The notes: a model not told the origin generated them from the sequence alone. A stretch of 64,000 nucleotides of DNA from Winogradskyella vidalii (GCF_013403955.1 NZ_JABFDG010000007.1:1-64000), one strand, 5' to 3'; counted from the first letter of the stretch, positions 45,035-54,728 are shown. Numbers and translations are program-made.

Positions 45035-48000
45035 ATGATTAGAAACAGAAGCTTAAAATCATTAGTCCAAATATTCATTCTTGTAGCAATTATGTTCACT
45101 TGGAAAGGATTTGCCCAAGAGACTAATATAGCAAAATATAGAATTGTTACCCACTCTTCATCAATAGATGCTAATCAAACAGGTCATCTTGTTGTTGATG
45201 GTAATGAGGATACTTATTGGGAGGCGCATTATAAAGATAAAAGTCAGTTTATTTTAATTGATTTAGATTCAGAACAAGAAATAAATACACTTAAAATAAA
45301 ATGGGGTGTAAATTTTGCAATCAAATATAAAATCTCATTAATTTCTAATGGGGCTACAGAGGAAATATATACTACTACAGAAGGTGTAGGCGGTGATCAA
45401 GTACTAGATATTAAAGGAAAAGAAGCTCAGTTTGTAAGAATCGATATTTCTGAAGTAAATGATATTATACGTGGTTGTTCTATTAATGAAATTGAAGTAC
45501 TCGGTAATAGTAATGATAGATTTAAACCATCAAAGATAAGTGAGATTTCATTAAATAATCTATCGTTAAATAATTCTAATTGGCGCGTACAATCTACCGC
45601 AATGGTTAATGATAATGAAAATCAAATTTCTGCTTCAGGTTATGATGATACAGAATGGATTCCTGCCAAAGTACCAGGGACTATTTTAGGCGATTATTAT
45701 AATTTTGGTGCTGTTCAGGATCCTTTATATGGAGACAATATGCATCAAATTTCTGATAAGTTTTTCTCTGGTAATGACTTTTGGTACCGTACCGAAGTAT
45801 CATTTTCACCCGAATTAGCAAATAAAAAAATCTATTTGAATTTCGCTGGTGTTAATTGGAAATCCGACATATATATTAATGGAAAACACCTAGGAAAAAT
45901 TGAAGGTGGATTTCTTCGAGGTGAATATGAAGTTTCAGATTTTATAGACTTAGATAAACCTAATACCATCGCTGTTTTAGTGCATCATAATGAAAATTGG
46001 GTGTCAGGTACTTTTAAAATAATTAAAAAGACATTAGGAGCTAGAATATCAAATGGAGATATGTTGGGACTTGATGGACCTACATCATTGGCTTCAGCGG
46101 GTTGGAATTGGCTTCCAATTATTCGAGGTAGAAATAATGGTATTTGGAACAATGTTGAATTTAAAGTTGGTGGTGATGTAACCATACAAGATCCATGGGT
46201 TTCTACAAAATTACCTGAGGATAATCTTAAAAAGGCCGATTTAACAATTAGTACAGAACTTAAGAATTCGTCTGACCAAGTGGTTTCAGGAAAATTAGTG
46301 GCAAAGTTAGAAGGGAAAATAACTTTAGAATTACCTGTCACAATTCCCGCCAATGAAACAAAAACTGTCACATTTGATAAATCAAAATTTTCAAAACTAT
46401 CAATAAAGAATCCTAAACTTTGGTGGCCAAATGGCTATGGTGAACAACATCTTGAAAATTTAGATTTAGAATTTATAGTAGATGGCAAAATTTCTGATGA
46501 AAAAAGTATTAAGTATGGTATCCGTGAACTAGAGTATATAGAAAAAGATAATGTTTTATTCATCTATTGCAATAACACTAGAATTTTACTTAGAGGTGGA
46601 AATTGGGGATTACCAGAAGCCATGATGAGAATGGATGCAGAAGGATATGATTTGCGAGTTAAACTACATAAAGAAGCTAACTTCAATATGATTCGCAATT
46701 GGATTGGTATGACTAATCATGAAGAGTTTTATGAGGCCTGTGATAAATATGGTGTTTTAATTTTTGATGATTTCTGGTTAGCAAACCCAAAAAACGGCCC
46801 AAACCCAAAAGATTTAGATTTATTTATGCTTAATGCTCGCGATAAAATTAAATGGGTACGTAAACATCCATCTTTAGCATTTTACTGTGGACGTAATGAA
46901 GGTATTCCATTGTTAGAATACGACGTAGCTATGAGAAAGGAAACCGAATTATTGGATGGTACCCGCCATTATGTTTCTAATTCCGCAGATGCTCCTTTAA
47001 GTGGTTTTGGCCCTTATGAAGTAAAGTCACCAGAATGGTATTTTCAAAGAAGAGGTGAAACATTTCATAGTGAACTTGGCATTATTGCAATACCAGAAAT
47101 AGAAAGCTTACGTAAAATGATGCCAAAAGAAGACTTGTGGCCAATTAGTGATATGTGGGCAGTTCATAATTACCAAGATTCACGTTCACATAAATATACT
47201 AATACAATTGAAAGCCGATATGGCACAGCAGTAAGTGTCGAAGACTATAGTAATAAAGCTCAATTATTAAACTATGAAACGGGTAAAGCGATGTTTGAAA
47301 CACTTCAATCAAAACAAGGAAGTGGTATGATTTTGTGGATGAGTCAATCGGCATGGCCATCTTTAATTTGTCAGCTATATGATCACTATTTAGAGTATAC
47401 TGCTTCTTACTTTGCAGTTAAAAAAGGGTCTTCAAATATTCATGCGTTTTGGGATATTGATAGAAACGAAATACGTGTAGCTAATAATACAAGAGAGGAT
47501 ATTAAAAAAGCAACTATTAAAGCAACCATATTTGATAATGAAGGACATGTTATTTGGAGTGAAGAAACACCGATTACAGTGGCTTCTACTTCTGTAAAAA
47601 CATCATTTCCTTTAGTACATACGCCAGCTGATAAAGTGCTTTATTTAAAACTAGAATTGACAAAAAAAGGAAAAGTAATAAGTGATAATTTTTATTGGTT
47701 AGAAAATAAAAATGAAAACTGTTTGGACTTAAATGATTTGCCTAAAGCAGATATAGATTTAAAAATAACAGAATCAGTTGAAGATACCTTTTATACCGCA
47801 CAAATTAAATTAACAAATAAGTCTAGCAAGATTTCTTTGTTGAATAAAATCAAATTGAAAGATAAAAACTCAGGAGAAAGTATACTTCCAGTTCATTTTG
47901 ATGATGATTATGTGTCTTTACTTCCAAACGAAGAAAAAACAATCAATATAAAAGTCGATAAAAAGTATTTAAAGAATAAAAATGTTGAAATGCATTTAGA

Positions 48001-48043
48001 AGGCTGGAATACAAAAACTATTGCTTTAGATATTAAAAACTAG
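45035..48043 (+). CDS. GH2-family glycosidase with N-terminal discoidin-like domain
   Basis: The start is set at 45035 (MIRNRSLKSLVQIF), giving 1002 residues and a signal peptide ending GFAQE. Residues about 30-155 are an F5/8-type (discoidin) domain (IVTHSSSIDANQTGHLVVDGNEDTYWEA). A GH2 sugar-binding domain follows (YDDTEWIPAKVPGTILGDYY), then the immunoglobulin-like and barrel domains. Likely acid/base is Glu622 (CGRNEG) and nucleophile Glu680 (FHSELG). The layout is nearest the beta-mannosidase/exo-glucosaminidase/endo-beta-mannosidase side of GH2; neighbouring mannose genes favour mannosidase. It is probably periplasmic. The 148-base gap after susD holds a small CTGAAT/ATTCAG hairpin (44954-44971 region). 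Confidence 0.88.
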   Translation: MIRNRSLKSLVQIFILVAIMFTWKGFAQETNIAKYRIVTHSSSIDANQTGHLVVDGNEDTYWEAHYKDKSQFILIDLDSEQEINTLKIKWGVNFAIKYKISLISNGATEEIYTTTEGVGGDQVLDIKGKEAQFVRIDISEVNDIIRGCSINEIEVLGNSNDRFKPSKISEISLNNLSLNNSNWRVQSTAMVNDNENQISASGYDDTEWIPAKVPGTILGDYYNFGAVQDPLYGDNMHQISDKFFSGNDFWYRTEVSFSPELANKKIYLNFAGVNWKSDIYINGKHLGKIEGGFLRGEYEVSDFIDLDKPNTIAVLVHHNENWVSGTFKIIKKTLGARISNGDMLGLDGPTSLASAGWNWLPIIRGRNNGIWNNVEFKVGGDVTIQDPWVSTKLPEDNLKKADLTISTELKNSSDQVVSGKLVAKLEGKITLELPVTIPANETKTVTFDKSKFSKLSIKNPKLWWPNGYGEQHLENLDLEFIVDGKISDEKSIKYGIRELEYIEKDNVLFIYCNNTRILLRGGNWGLPEAMMRMDAEGYDLRVKLHKEANFNMIRNWIGMTNHEEFYEACDKYGVLIFDDFWLANPKNGPNPKDLDLFMLNARDKIKWVRKHPSLAFYCGRNEGIPLLEYDVAMRKETELLDGTRHYVSNSADAPLSGFGPYEVKSPEWYFQRRGETFHSELGIIAIPEIESLRKMMPKEDLWPISDMWAVHNYQDSRSHKYTNTIESRYGTAVSVEDYSNKAQLLNYETGKAMFETLQSKQGSGMILWMSQSAWPSLICQLYDHYLEYTASYFAVKKGSSNIHAFWDIDRNEIRVANNTREDIKKATIKATIFDNEGHVIWSEETPITVASTSVKTSFPLVHTPADKVLYLKLELTKKGKVISDNFYWLENKNENCLDLNDLPKADIDLKITESVEDTFYTAQIKLTNKSSKISLLNKIKLKDKNSGESILPVHFDDDYVSLLPNEEKTINIKVDKKYLKNKNVEMHLEGWNTKTIALDIKN

Positions 48044-48062
48044 TTCTAATAATAAGAATATT

Positions 48063-49316
48063 ATGAAACAAACCTTCCGAAGTAAGTTTTTAAAATGGTT
48101 AGCCTTATTTCTTCCAGGTATTTTTTTACTTGGTTTAAATATTGGTACTGGTAGTGTAACAACAATGGCAAAAGCAGGAGCCGATTACGGAATGTCACTC
48201 TTATGGACAATCGTCGCCTCTTGTTTAACGACCTATTTTATGATTAATTTATATGGTAAATATACGTTGGTCACAGGAGAAACAGCTTTACAGGCTTTTA
48301 GGAAACATATACATCCAGGGGTTGGTATATTTTTTATAGTGGCTTTAACAGTTGGGGTTTGTGGAAGTGTAATGGGCGTAATGGGTATTGTAGCTGATAT
48401 TTGCTTCGAATGGTCTAAAACTGTTGTTGATGGAGGGATTTCTCCTATATATTTTGCAGCCACTTTTATTGCATTGGTATATTTTATTTTTTGGAATGGT
48501 AAAACGCAGTTTTTTGAAAGAGCATTAGCCGTAATTGTAGCAATTATGTCAGCGAGTTTTCTTCTTAACTTTTTTATCATGATGCCACCTCCAATAGATA
48601 TTTTAAAAGGACTTATACCAAATATACCAGAAGGTTTAGATGCGGATAAAAGTCCATTTTTAATTATTGCATCTTTAGTAGGGACAACTGTTTTTTCTGG
48701 TTTATTTATTATTAGAACGACATTGGTTAAAGAAGCCGGTTGGAAAATAGCTGATTTAAAAAAACAAAGAAATGACGCTGTCGTATCAGTTACATTAATG
48801 TTTGTTATTAGTGCTTCTATAATGGCAGCAGCAGCAGGTACGCTCTATGTTGAGGGAATTGGCTTAACCAATGCCTCTCAAATGATAGGATTGTTAGAGC
48901 CACTAGCCGGAAGTTTTGCAACTTCAGTGTTCGCTATTGGAATCATTTCTGCAGGTGTTTCATCTCAGTTTCCAAATATTTTAATGTTGCCTTGGTTATT
49001 ATGTGATTATAATAATTCTAAACGAGATATGACGCTGCCAAAATATAGAGTAATGGTGCTTTTAATTTCTTTATTAGGATTAGTCGTACCTGTCTTTAAT
49101 GCACAACCTGTATTTGTAATGGTGGTTTCACAAGTGTTTAATGCAGTGATTTTACCAGTAACTGTTTTGGGTATTCTGTATTTGAGTAATAGAGTAGATC
49201 TAATGGGAAGTCAAAAAAACAAACCGTTAGAAAATGTTTTTTTAACTCTGATATTATTGTTTTCACTATATACTTCTATTGTAGGGGTTACTGGAGTCAT
49301 TGAACTTATAAATTAA
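48063..49316 (+). CDS. Nramp-superfamily membrane transporter lacking the metal-site motifs
   Basis: A 417-residue protein with about 11 membrane helices and the Nramp (SLC11) layout. The TM1 segment PGIFLLGLNIGTGSVTT aligns with the Nramp block where DPGN normally coordinates Mn/Fe; here it reads NIGT (residues 26-29). The TM6 block GTTVFSGLFIIRTTLV (207-222) aligns with GATxMPHxxYLHS; the metal-binding Met-Pro-His is Phe-Ser-Gly (211-213). So a divalent-metal function is doubtful. It lies between GH2 and the isomerase, 4 bases from the latter, and it is the only inner-membrane carrier in the PUL. I infer uptake of the sugar or sugar acid released. Confidence 0.82.
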   Translation: MKQTFRSKFLKWLALFLPGIFLLGLNIGTGSVTTMAKAGADYGMSLLWTIVASCLTTYFMINLYGKYTLVTGETALQAFRKHIHPGVGIFFIVALTVGVCGSVMGVMGIVADICFEWSKTVVDGGISPIYFAATFIALVYFIFWNGKTQFFERALAVIVAIMSASFLLNFFIMMPPPIDILKGLIPNIPEGLDADKSPFLIIASLVGTTVFSGLFIIRTTLVKEAGWKIADLKKQRNDAVVSVTLMFVISASIMAAAAGTLYVEGIGLTNASQMIGLLEPLAGSFATSVFAIGIISAGVSSQFPNILMLPWLLCDYNNSKRDMTLPKYRVMVLLISLLGLVVPVFNAQPVFVMVVSQVFNAVILPVTVLGILYLSNRVDLMGSQKNKPLENVFLTLILLFSLYTSIVGVTGVIELIN

Positions 49317-49320
49317 AATA

Positions 49321-50412
49321 ATGGAAGATTTACAAAAGTTAGCATACATACCTTTAAAACAACAAAACAATAGAGTTTGGCGCACGTACGGTGGAGGTGC
49401 ACTAATAGATAAATGGAAAAAAAGTCCTCGAGAGGTTGATGGAGACATGCCAGAAGAATGGATTATGTCTACAATTACTGCGAGAGGGAAAGGACGTCCT
49501 GAAGAAGAAGGGCTTTCAATGTTGAATACGCATCTTGGTTTAAAATCACTTAAAGAATTAGTCGATTCGAACAAAGAACTTTTTTTAGGAGAGAAACTTG
49601 CTAAAAAACATGGAACAACTGGTGTTTTAATCAAGATGCTAGATTCAAATGAAAGATTGACAATTCAAGTGCATCCAGATAAAGCATATGCGAAAAATAT
49701 ACTTAATTCAAATTTTGGTAAAACAGAATCTTGGTATGTATTGAATAAGCGCGAAATAGACGGCGAGAAAAGTGTTGTTTATATGGGCTTTAAAGAAGGA
49801 GTCACTCGCGAACAATGGAGGGGTTATTTTTTAAGTCAAGATATTGAAGGTATGCTAAATTGCCTACATAAAATAGAAGTGAATCCAGGTGATGCTTTTA
49901 TGATTTATGGAGGCGTTCCTCATGCTATAGGAAGTGGTTGTTTTTTAATGGAAGTTCAAGAACCTACTGATTATACCATGCGTGTTGAAAAAGTAACACC
50001 CAAAGGTTTGAAAATTTCTGATGAATTAATACATCAAGGAGTTGGAGAAGAAACGATGTTAGATTGCTTTCATTACGATAATTATTCCTATGAAGAAGCT
50101 ATGAAACGTTGGAAAGTTGAACCAAAAGTTATTGATAGCTCAGCGACTCACAATTTGAAATCAATTTTTAACGAAACGCATACAGATTGTTTTGGACTTA
50201 AAGAACTCGATTTAGATGGAGAATACACTATAAAAGGAAATGACGCTTTTTATGTGGCCGTTATATACTCTGGTGAAGGTTCTGTGGAATGTAATGGACA
50301 AGAATTTAGTTTTAAACAAGGAGATGAAATATTCTTATCTGCCGCAATTAACGAAGTCACTTTTAAATCTCATATAGAATCGAAGATATTATTGTGTTAT
50401 CCACCAAGTTAA
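49321..50412 (+). CDS. Type I phosphomannose isomerase-like protein
   Basis: A 363-residue cupin-fold enzyme. Zinc ligands are visible as Gln116 and His118 (IQVHPD), Glu136 (KTESWYV) and His201 (GGVPHAIG), followed by EVQEPTDYTMRV. ManA interconverts mannose 6-phosphate and fructose 6-phosphate in the cytoplasm; no signal peptide is present. No hexokinase gene is in the locus, so either a chromosomal kinase supplies the substrate or this divergent member acts on another aldose. Start and stop are 4 bases from the Nramp-like gene and 1 base from the next gene, so translation is tightly linked. Confidence 0.85.
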   Translation: MEDLQKLAYIPLKQQNNRVWRTYGGGALIDKWKKSPREVDGDMPEEWIMSTITARGKGRPEEEGLSMLNTHLGLKSLKELVDSNKELFLGEKLAKKHGTTGVLIKMLDSNERLTIQVHPDKAYAKNILNSNFGKTESWYVLNKREIDGEKSVVYMGFKEGVTREQWRGYFLSQDIEGMLNCLHKIEVNPGDAFMIYGGVPHAIGSGCFLMEVQEPTDYTMRVEKVTPKGLKISDELIHQGVGEETMLDCFHYDNYSYEEAMKRWKVEPKVIDSSATHNLKSIFNETHTDCFGLKELDLDGEYTIKGNDAFYVAVIYSGEGSVECNGQEFSFKQGDEIFLSAAINEVTFKSHIESKILLCYPPS

Positions 50413-50413
50413 T

Positions 50414-51646
50414 ATGAGAAATATAATTTTTATAGCGTTCTTTTTTATGCATTATGTTAATGCACAAGATTTTGTGTCTAAAAATTTATCAGATGAGCAG
50501 ATTCTAGAATTAATTGAAAAGCATAGACCTTCAAAAGGTGCAGAAATTCCAGCTGATTTAAAATATAAATTAGGAGCAACTCATGTTAATGGACAATATC
50601 ATTTAACGGACAAACCTTTCATTATTGAAGGTGCTAAAAAAATGCATGATTTAGGGTATGGTATTTTAAAACTATGGTTTTATAAAGCGGACGGACAAGC
50701 CCATGGCTATAAATACAATTCGGAATGGAATTTAACCAAAACCATGACCTTAAAAGAATTGGCTACTCACAAATACTATGATGAGGTTTTTAATATGCCT
50801 TTCAAAGTTTTCGCTTTAAATATAAAAGATGGTTATGCAGGAGCATCGACAGAAGATCAAACTGAAAACTTAAACCGTGTAGAGAAAGAATTTTATGATT
50901 TAACAGCGCATTTTCTTAATAAATATAAAGATAGAGATGTGTCTTTTATATTATCAAACTGGGAAGGCGATTGGATGTTACGAGGTGGTACAAGTGCCAA
51001 AAGCAAATGGAGAAAAGATTCCGTTTCACCAAATGCACCTGTAAGAGTTAAAAACATGATTGACTGGATTAAAGCACGTCAGAAAGGGGTAAGTCGTGCA
51101 AGAAAAGAATTTAGTAATTCAAAATGTAAAGTTTACAACGCTGTTGAAGTTAACAAAGTTTATGATGGTATTCTTTATAGCATGCCTTCAATTACAACGA
51201 GTGTGTTACCAAATGTGGAAGTAGACATGGTCGCATGGTCTGCTTACGACGGAAAATCTGACGACGGTATTAAAATGTATAAAGGAATTGATTATTTAAG
51301 ACATTATATGAATCCTACACCTTATATGAAAGGCGAGAAGTTTGTGTTTATAGGTGAAATAAATGAACACGAAAATAGAAATAACAGAACCAAAGCATAT
51401 GTTCAGAATTTTACAGATGTGATTATGGGAGTGTATTTGGCACAAAACATACCTTACATATTTTATTGGGAGTTGTATTCTAATGATACAAAAACAGGAT
51501 CAAAAAAACAAGATAGAGTACTTAAAGCAGAAGAGTTAGCTGGTAATTGGTTAATACGTCCAGATGGATCATTTGGTTGGGCGCAAGAGTACTTTCATAA
51601 TCTTTTGGAAAAATCTCGAACTAAAAACATCACATCTAAAAATTAA
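50414..51646 (+). CDS. Putative clan GH-A glycosidase, family not recognised
   Basis: A 410-residue protein with a signal peptide (to about residue 17, YVNAQ). The rest looks like a TIM barrel: LGATHVNGQYHL, LKLWFYK, FILSNWEGDWM, VDMVAWSAYDG, FVFIGEINEHE, YIFYWELYSND. Glu184 at a strand-4 end (NWEGDW) and Glu315 at a strand-7 end (GEINEH) fit the acid/base and nucleophile of retaining clan GH-A enzymes. I cannot place it in a numbered family. It lies between the isomerase and a second GH-A-like gene, all on one strand, so it probably acts on the same glycan in the periplasm. Confidence 0.6.
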   Translation: MRNIIFIAFFFMHYVNAQDFVSKNLSDEQILELIEKHRPSKGAEIPADLKYKLGATHVNGQYHLTDKPFIIEGAKKMHDLGYGILKLWFYKADGQAHGYKYNSEWNLTKTMTLKELATHKYYDEVFNMPFKVFALNIKDGYAGASTEDQTENLNRVEKEFYDLTAHFLNKYKDRDVSFILSNWEGDWMLRGGTSAKSKWRKDSVSPNAPVRVKNMIDWIKARQKGVSRARKEFSNSKCKVYNAVEVNKVYDGILYSMPSITTSVLPNVEVDMVAWSAYDGKSDDGIKMYKGIDYLRHYMNPTPYMKGEKFVFIGEINEHENRNNRTKAYVQNFTDVIMGVYLAQNIPYIFYWELYSNDTKTGSKKQDRVLKAEELAGNWLIRPDGSFGWAQEYFHNLLEKSRTKNITSKN

Positions 51647-51653
51647 ACCAAAA

Positions 51654-53462
51654 ATGAAAAAGTATCTAATTTTAATTATAATAATATTTACATCATTTAA
51701 TACATTTTCTCAAGATTATACTTGGACTGTAGATGCAAATGGTATGTACAGAGATGGTATACCTTTCTTTTTAAACGGTCAATCTTGGGCTAAAGCAACA
51801 CCATTTACAGATGGGACTCAAACTACTAATGAAACTTTAGTAAAAGAAAAACTCTCTGAATTAAGTGCTATTGGAGTTAATACCTTGCGTATTTATGGGA
51901 GTCCGGATGAAAGTAGTTGGGGAAATCAATATTTTGATAATTATGCTAATTTAATCAAATGGATAGAGGAATGGAATGTAGCCAATCCTGATGGTGGTGA
52001 CCCTAATAAAGCGATGCATTACATGGTGCAAATATCACCAGAAGATAATATATCAACGCTTTCGGATGATTTACCAACAAATGATGCAGCATCTTTTGCG
52101 AGAGCCATCAGTGATACTTCTCACCCAGGGAGTGTTGCAAGCTTAATTGCGACTATAAATGATGCAGCTGGCCCAAATGGAAGTCAGTATTTAATGGGGT
52201 ATTTAATTTTTCACGAGTTTAATGTTTCTTCAAAATATGCGTCTTGGTATAATGAGGTAGGAGCCCAAGGAATTGAAGATTTTATGAATGCTGTTGCAGA
52301 TGCTATTCATACTACATACGCACCCGGTAAGCTAGTGTCTCATACGGGAGATGCTAAAGATTCTGGTAATGGAATTTCTGTTAATATATATGAGGAACTT
52401 GAAGATTTAGACAACACAGATGGGAACGTGTTTGAAAATTTCGATTTGTTAGGGTTTAATCTATATATCTCAACAGATGCCATGTTAAAAGAAAATTCTT
52501 ATTACAATAGAATTGTTAACCGGAGAGGCTATAGTGTAAATAGTAACCGTGGTTGGTACATTGGTGAAACAGGGGCTTCTTATGATAGGGATGCAAACTC
52601 AAGTAGTGTAGCTGCAGCCAATTATGAGAACCATGAAGGTGGTGCCAATTTACAAATCATGTGGCAAAAATCTAAAGCATTAGGAAATCTTATTGGTTTT
52701 ATGCTGTTTACAGTACAAGATAATGATACCGACTTACCAATTAGTAGCGCTATAAAACAAAGAGGGCACTATGATTTTTATGGTGATAAGAAATTTTTAT
52801 ACTACATCTATAAGGATATATTAATTGATGAAATTTCAACAAATAATCGTTTTCATTCTACTGATGAACACGACATAGGAGTAACTATTGTTGAGACTTT
52901 AGCAGATTATACCATTACGTTTCAATTTAATAATAAAAGTGTTTTAGATAAAGAGTTCTTCTGGTCTATTCATGGAGATGCAGGTAATGGAAGTCAGCGT
53001 TTTTCAAATCTTGAAGAAGAGAATTATTTAATATTAAATGCAGGCCAAGAAACCACTGTTGTAAGAACAGTAGTAAAACCAGGAGGCAATGACCTTTTTG
53101 CAGTATCTGCTTCCGTAATAAAAGAGAAAACCCCTAGTAATCAATATTTCTACGGAAGAGAGCATGTGTTTAGTGATGGTATCAGTACGGTAGCAGGATT
53201 AAATTTAAATCTAAATAATCTTCCATTATCAGTTACCGATCTAACGGCTAATAATTATCATAACTCAAAATCTGGTGTGGTTGTAATTACTGACAAAAAT
53301 GGGTTTAAAATACCTGAAGGCTCTTGGGAAATTACACTTTACACATTAACAGGAGAAAAAATAGCGAGTAGAAAATTACATAATTCTGTGTTTTTAAAAT
53401 GGGGAGAATTAATCTCAAATATAAAAACACAAACATTAATCTATAGGCTAGAAAAGATATAA
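51654..53462 (+). CDS. Putative secreted clan GH-A glycosidase with T9SS-like tail
   Basis: The start at 51654 (MKKYLILIIIIFTSFNTFSQ) gives a clean signal peptide and 602 residues; the frame extends further upstream into the preceding gene. The start FFLNGQSWAKATPF and ELSAIGVNTLRIYGSPDE are typical of TIM-barrel glucanase or transglycosylase-like enzymes. Glu188 (FHEFN) and Glu305 (IGETGAS) are the likely catalytic pair. A beta-sandwich follows. The last ~75 residues (WEITLYTLTGEKIASRKLHN..., closing TLIYRLEKI) resemble a T9SS type A sorting domain, which predicts cell-surface or secreted location. The family is not recognised. Confidence 0.6.
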   Translation: MKKYLILIIIIFTSFNTFSQDYTWTVDANGMYRDGIPFFLNGQSWAKATPFTDGTQTTNETLVKEKLSELSAIGVNTLRIYGSPDESSWGNQYFDNYANLIKWIEEWNVANPDGGDPNKAMHYMVQISPEDNISTLSDDLPTNDAASFARAISDTSHPGSVASLIATINDAAGPNGSQYLMGYLIFHEFNVSSKYASWYNEVGAQGIEDFMNAVADAIHTTYAPGKLVSHTGDAKDSGNGISVNIYEELEDLDNTDGNVFENFDLLGFNLYISTDAMLKENSYYNRIVNRRGYSVNSNRGWYIGETGASYDRDANSSSVAAANYENHEGGANLQIMWQKSKALGNLIGFMLFTVQDNDTDLPISSAIKQRGHYDFYGDKKFLYYIYKDILIDEISTNNRFHSTDEHDIGVTIVETLADYTITFQFNNKSVLDKEFFWSIHGDAGNGSQRFSNLEEENYLILNAGQETTVVRTVVKPGGNDLFAVSASVIKEKTPSNQYFYGREHVFSDGISTVAGLNLNLNNLPLSVTDLTANNYHNSKSGVVVITDKNGFKIPEGSWEITLYTLTGEKIASRKLHNSVFLKWGELISNIKTQTLIYRLEKI

Positions 53463-53495
53463 TCTCTGTAAACAATAAACTAAAATTATAAAACA

Positions 53496-54644
53496 ATGAA
53501 AGCAATGAAAAATTTTTTTAGACTAAAAAAGGCAATGTTATTTAATAAAGTTTTAATGTCGCTTTTTTTTGTAATTGGAATATGTCTTGTAACGACATCT
53601 TGTGATAAAGATGATGCTACAGGACCTGAAGCATCCTTTACTTATACCACAGATGATAATAGAGTAGTCACAATTACGAATACATCAACAAACGCAGATC
53701 AATATTATTGGAATTTTGGAGAAGTAGGTGCACCTATCTCAGAAGAAGAAAATCCAATCTTTACATATGGGTCAGACGGAACGTTTACAATCGCTTTAAG
53801 TGCTGTTGGACCAAATGGTGGTGTAGATCAAATCGTTCAGGATGTTACTGTTGAAGAAGTTATTCCACCAGGAATTCCAGTTCCATTATATAATCTGACT
53901 ACTGATAATCTTGTTGCAAGTTTTGAAAACCTAACGAGCCTAAATGATGCTGATACATTTACTTGGGATTTTGGTGATGGAAACCAATCAAATGAAGCTA
54001 GTCCAACACATACTTATGCTGAAGCGGGTATGTATGTAGTAACATTAACAGCATCTGGGCCATTAGGATCAGGTGAATTAGTAGACGATGTTTTTGTTGC
54101 TACCGAACTTAAAATAAACAACGGCACTTGGGATGATGAGCCAAATAAAGATGATAATAGAACGGCATGGAGAAACACAACATTAGAAGCTGCAGCCGAT
54201 GATTTCTATGGTGATTCAGATTATTTTGCAAAAGCGACTAGTAGTAACAATCACACGGTTGATGGTAGTTACTCAGCGAATTTAACAACGAATAATACGT
54301 CTACCAAGCCAAGACGTTGGTTGTATCAAGATATAGTTGTATCACCAAATGCAAGTTACACAATAACCTTTTGGATGAAGCATACTCCGGATACGGGTTC
54401 TCAGACTTATGTTAATATCTATGAAGATCATTTTGATTTACCTGAATTTATTGATGTTGAAGAAAAAATAATTGCCTCTCAAACTTATGATGATTCAACA
54501 GGAAGTTCAACAGGAGACTGGGTGGAGGAATCCATTACGTTTGATACAGGTAGCAGTAGCCAAATTGTGTTTTTTATGACCAATAAAATTGAAGCCTCTG
54601 ACCAATCTTATTACGATGATTTTACTATTGTAAAAAATGATTAG
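53496..54644 (+). CDS. PKD-domain surface lipoprotein with C-terminal carbohydrate-binding-like module
   Basis: A 382-residue protein with a lipoprotein signal and lipobox TTSC (Cys36; a later start at Met14 would shorten the signal). Two PKD domains cover residues about 45-125 and 135-205 (YYWNFGEVGAP...; TFTWDFGDGNQSNEASPTHTY). The rest (about 210-382) is a jelly-roll resembling CBM4/9-type modules (WLYQDIVVSPNASYTITFWMKH). In PULs such lipoproteins are surface glycan-binding proteins next to SusD. The role is inferred from domains and position. Confidence 0.8.
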   Translation: MKAMKNFFRLKKAMLFNKVLMSLFFVIGICLVTTSCDKDDATGPEASFTYTTDDNRVVTITNTSTNADQYYWNFGEVGAPISEEENPIFTYGSDGTFTIALSAVGPNGGVDQIVQDVTVEEVIPPGIPVPLYNLTTDNLVASFENLTSLNDADTFTWDFGDGNQSNEASPTHTYAEAGMYVVTLTASGPLGSGELVDDVFVATELKINNGTWDDEPNKDDNRTAWRNTTLEAAADDFYGDSDYFAKATSSNNHTVDGSYSANLTTNNTSTKPRRWLYQDIVVSPNASYTITFWMKHTPDTGSQTYVNIYEDHFDLPEFIDVEEKIIASQTYDDSTGSSTGDWVEESITFDTGSSSQIVFFMTNKIEASDQSYYDDFTIVKND

Positions 54645-54656
54645 AGAATGAAAAAA

Positions 54657-54690
54657 ATCCACTTTTTAAATACTTTTTTAGAAAGTGGAT
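54657..54690 (+). terminator. Hairpin between PKD lipoprotein and T9SS protein genes
   Basis: ATCCACTTT (54657-54665) pairs perfectly with AAAGTGGAT (54682-54690). No T-run follows, so it is more likely an mRNA-stability or attenuation element than a full terminator. Confidence 0.4.
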
Positions 54691-54728
54691 ATAGTAAAAA
54701 TAACTATTAATCCAGTAAAACTTTTATT

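Noticed and set aside
48063..49316. Annotation as a manganese/iron transporter (MntH)
   Set aside because: Both metal-binding motifs of Nramp proteins are replaced, so the standard label would mislead.
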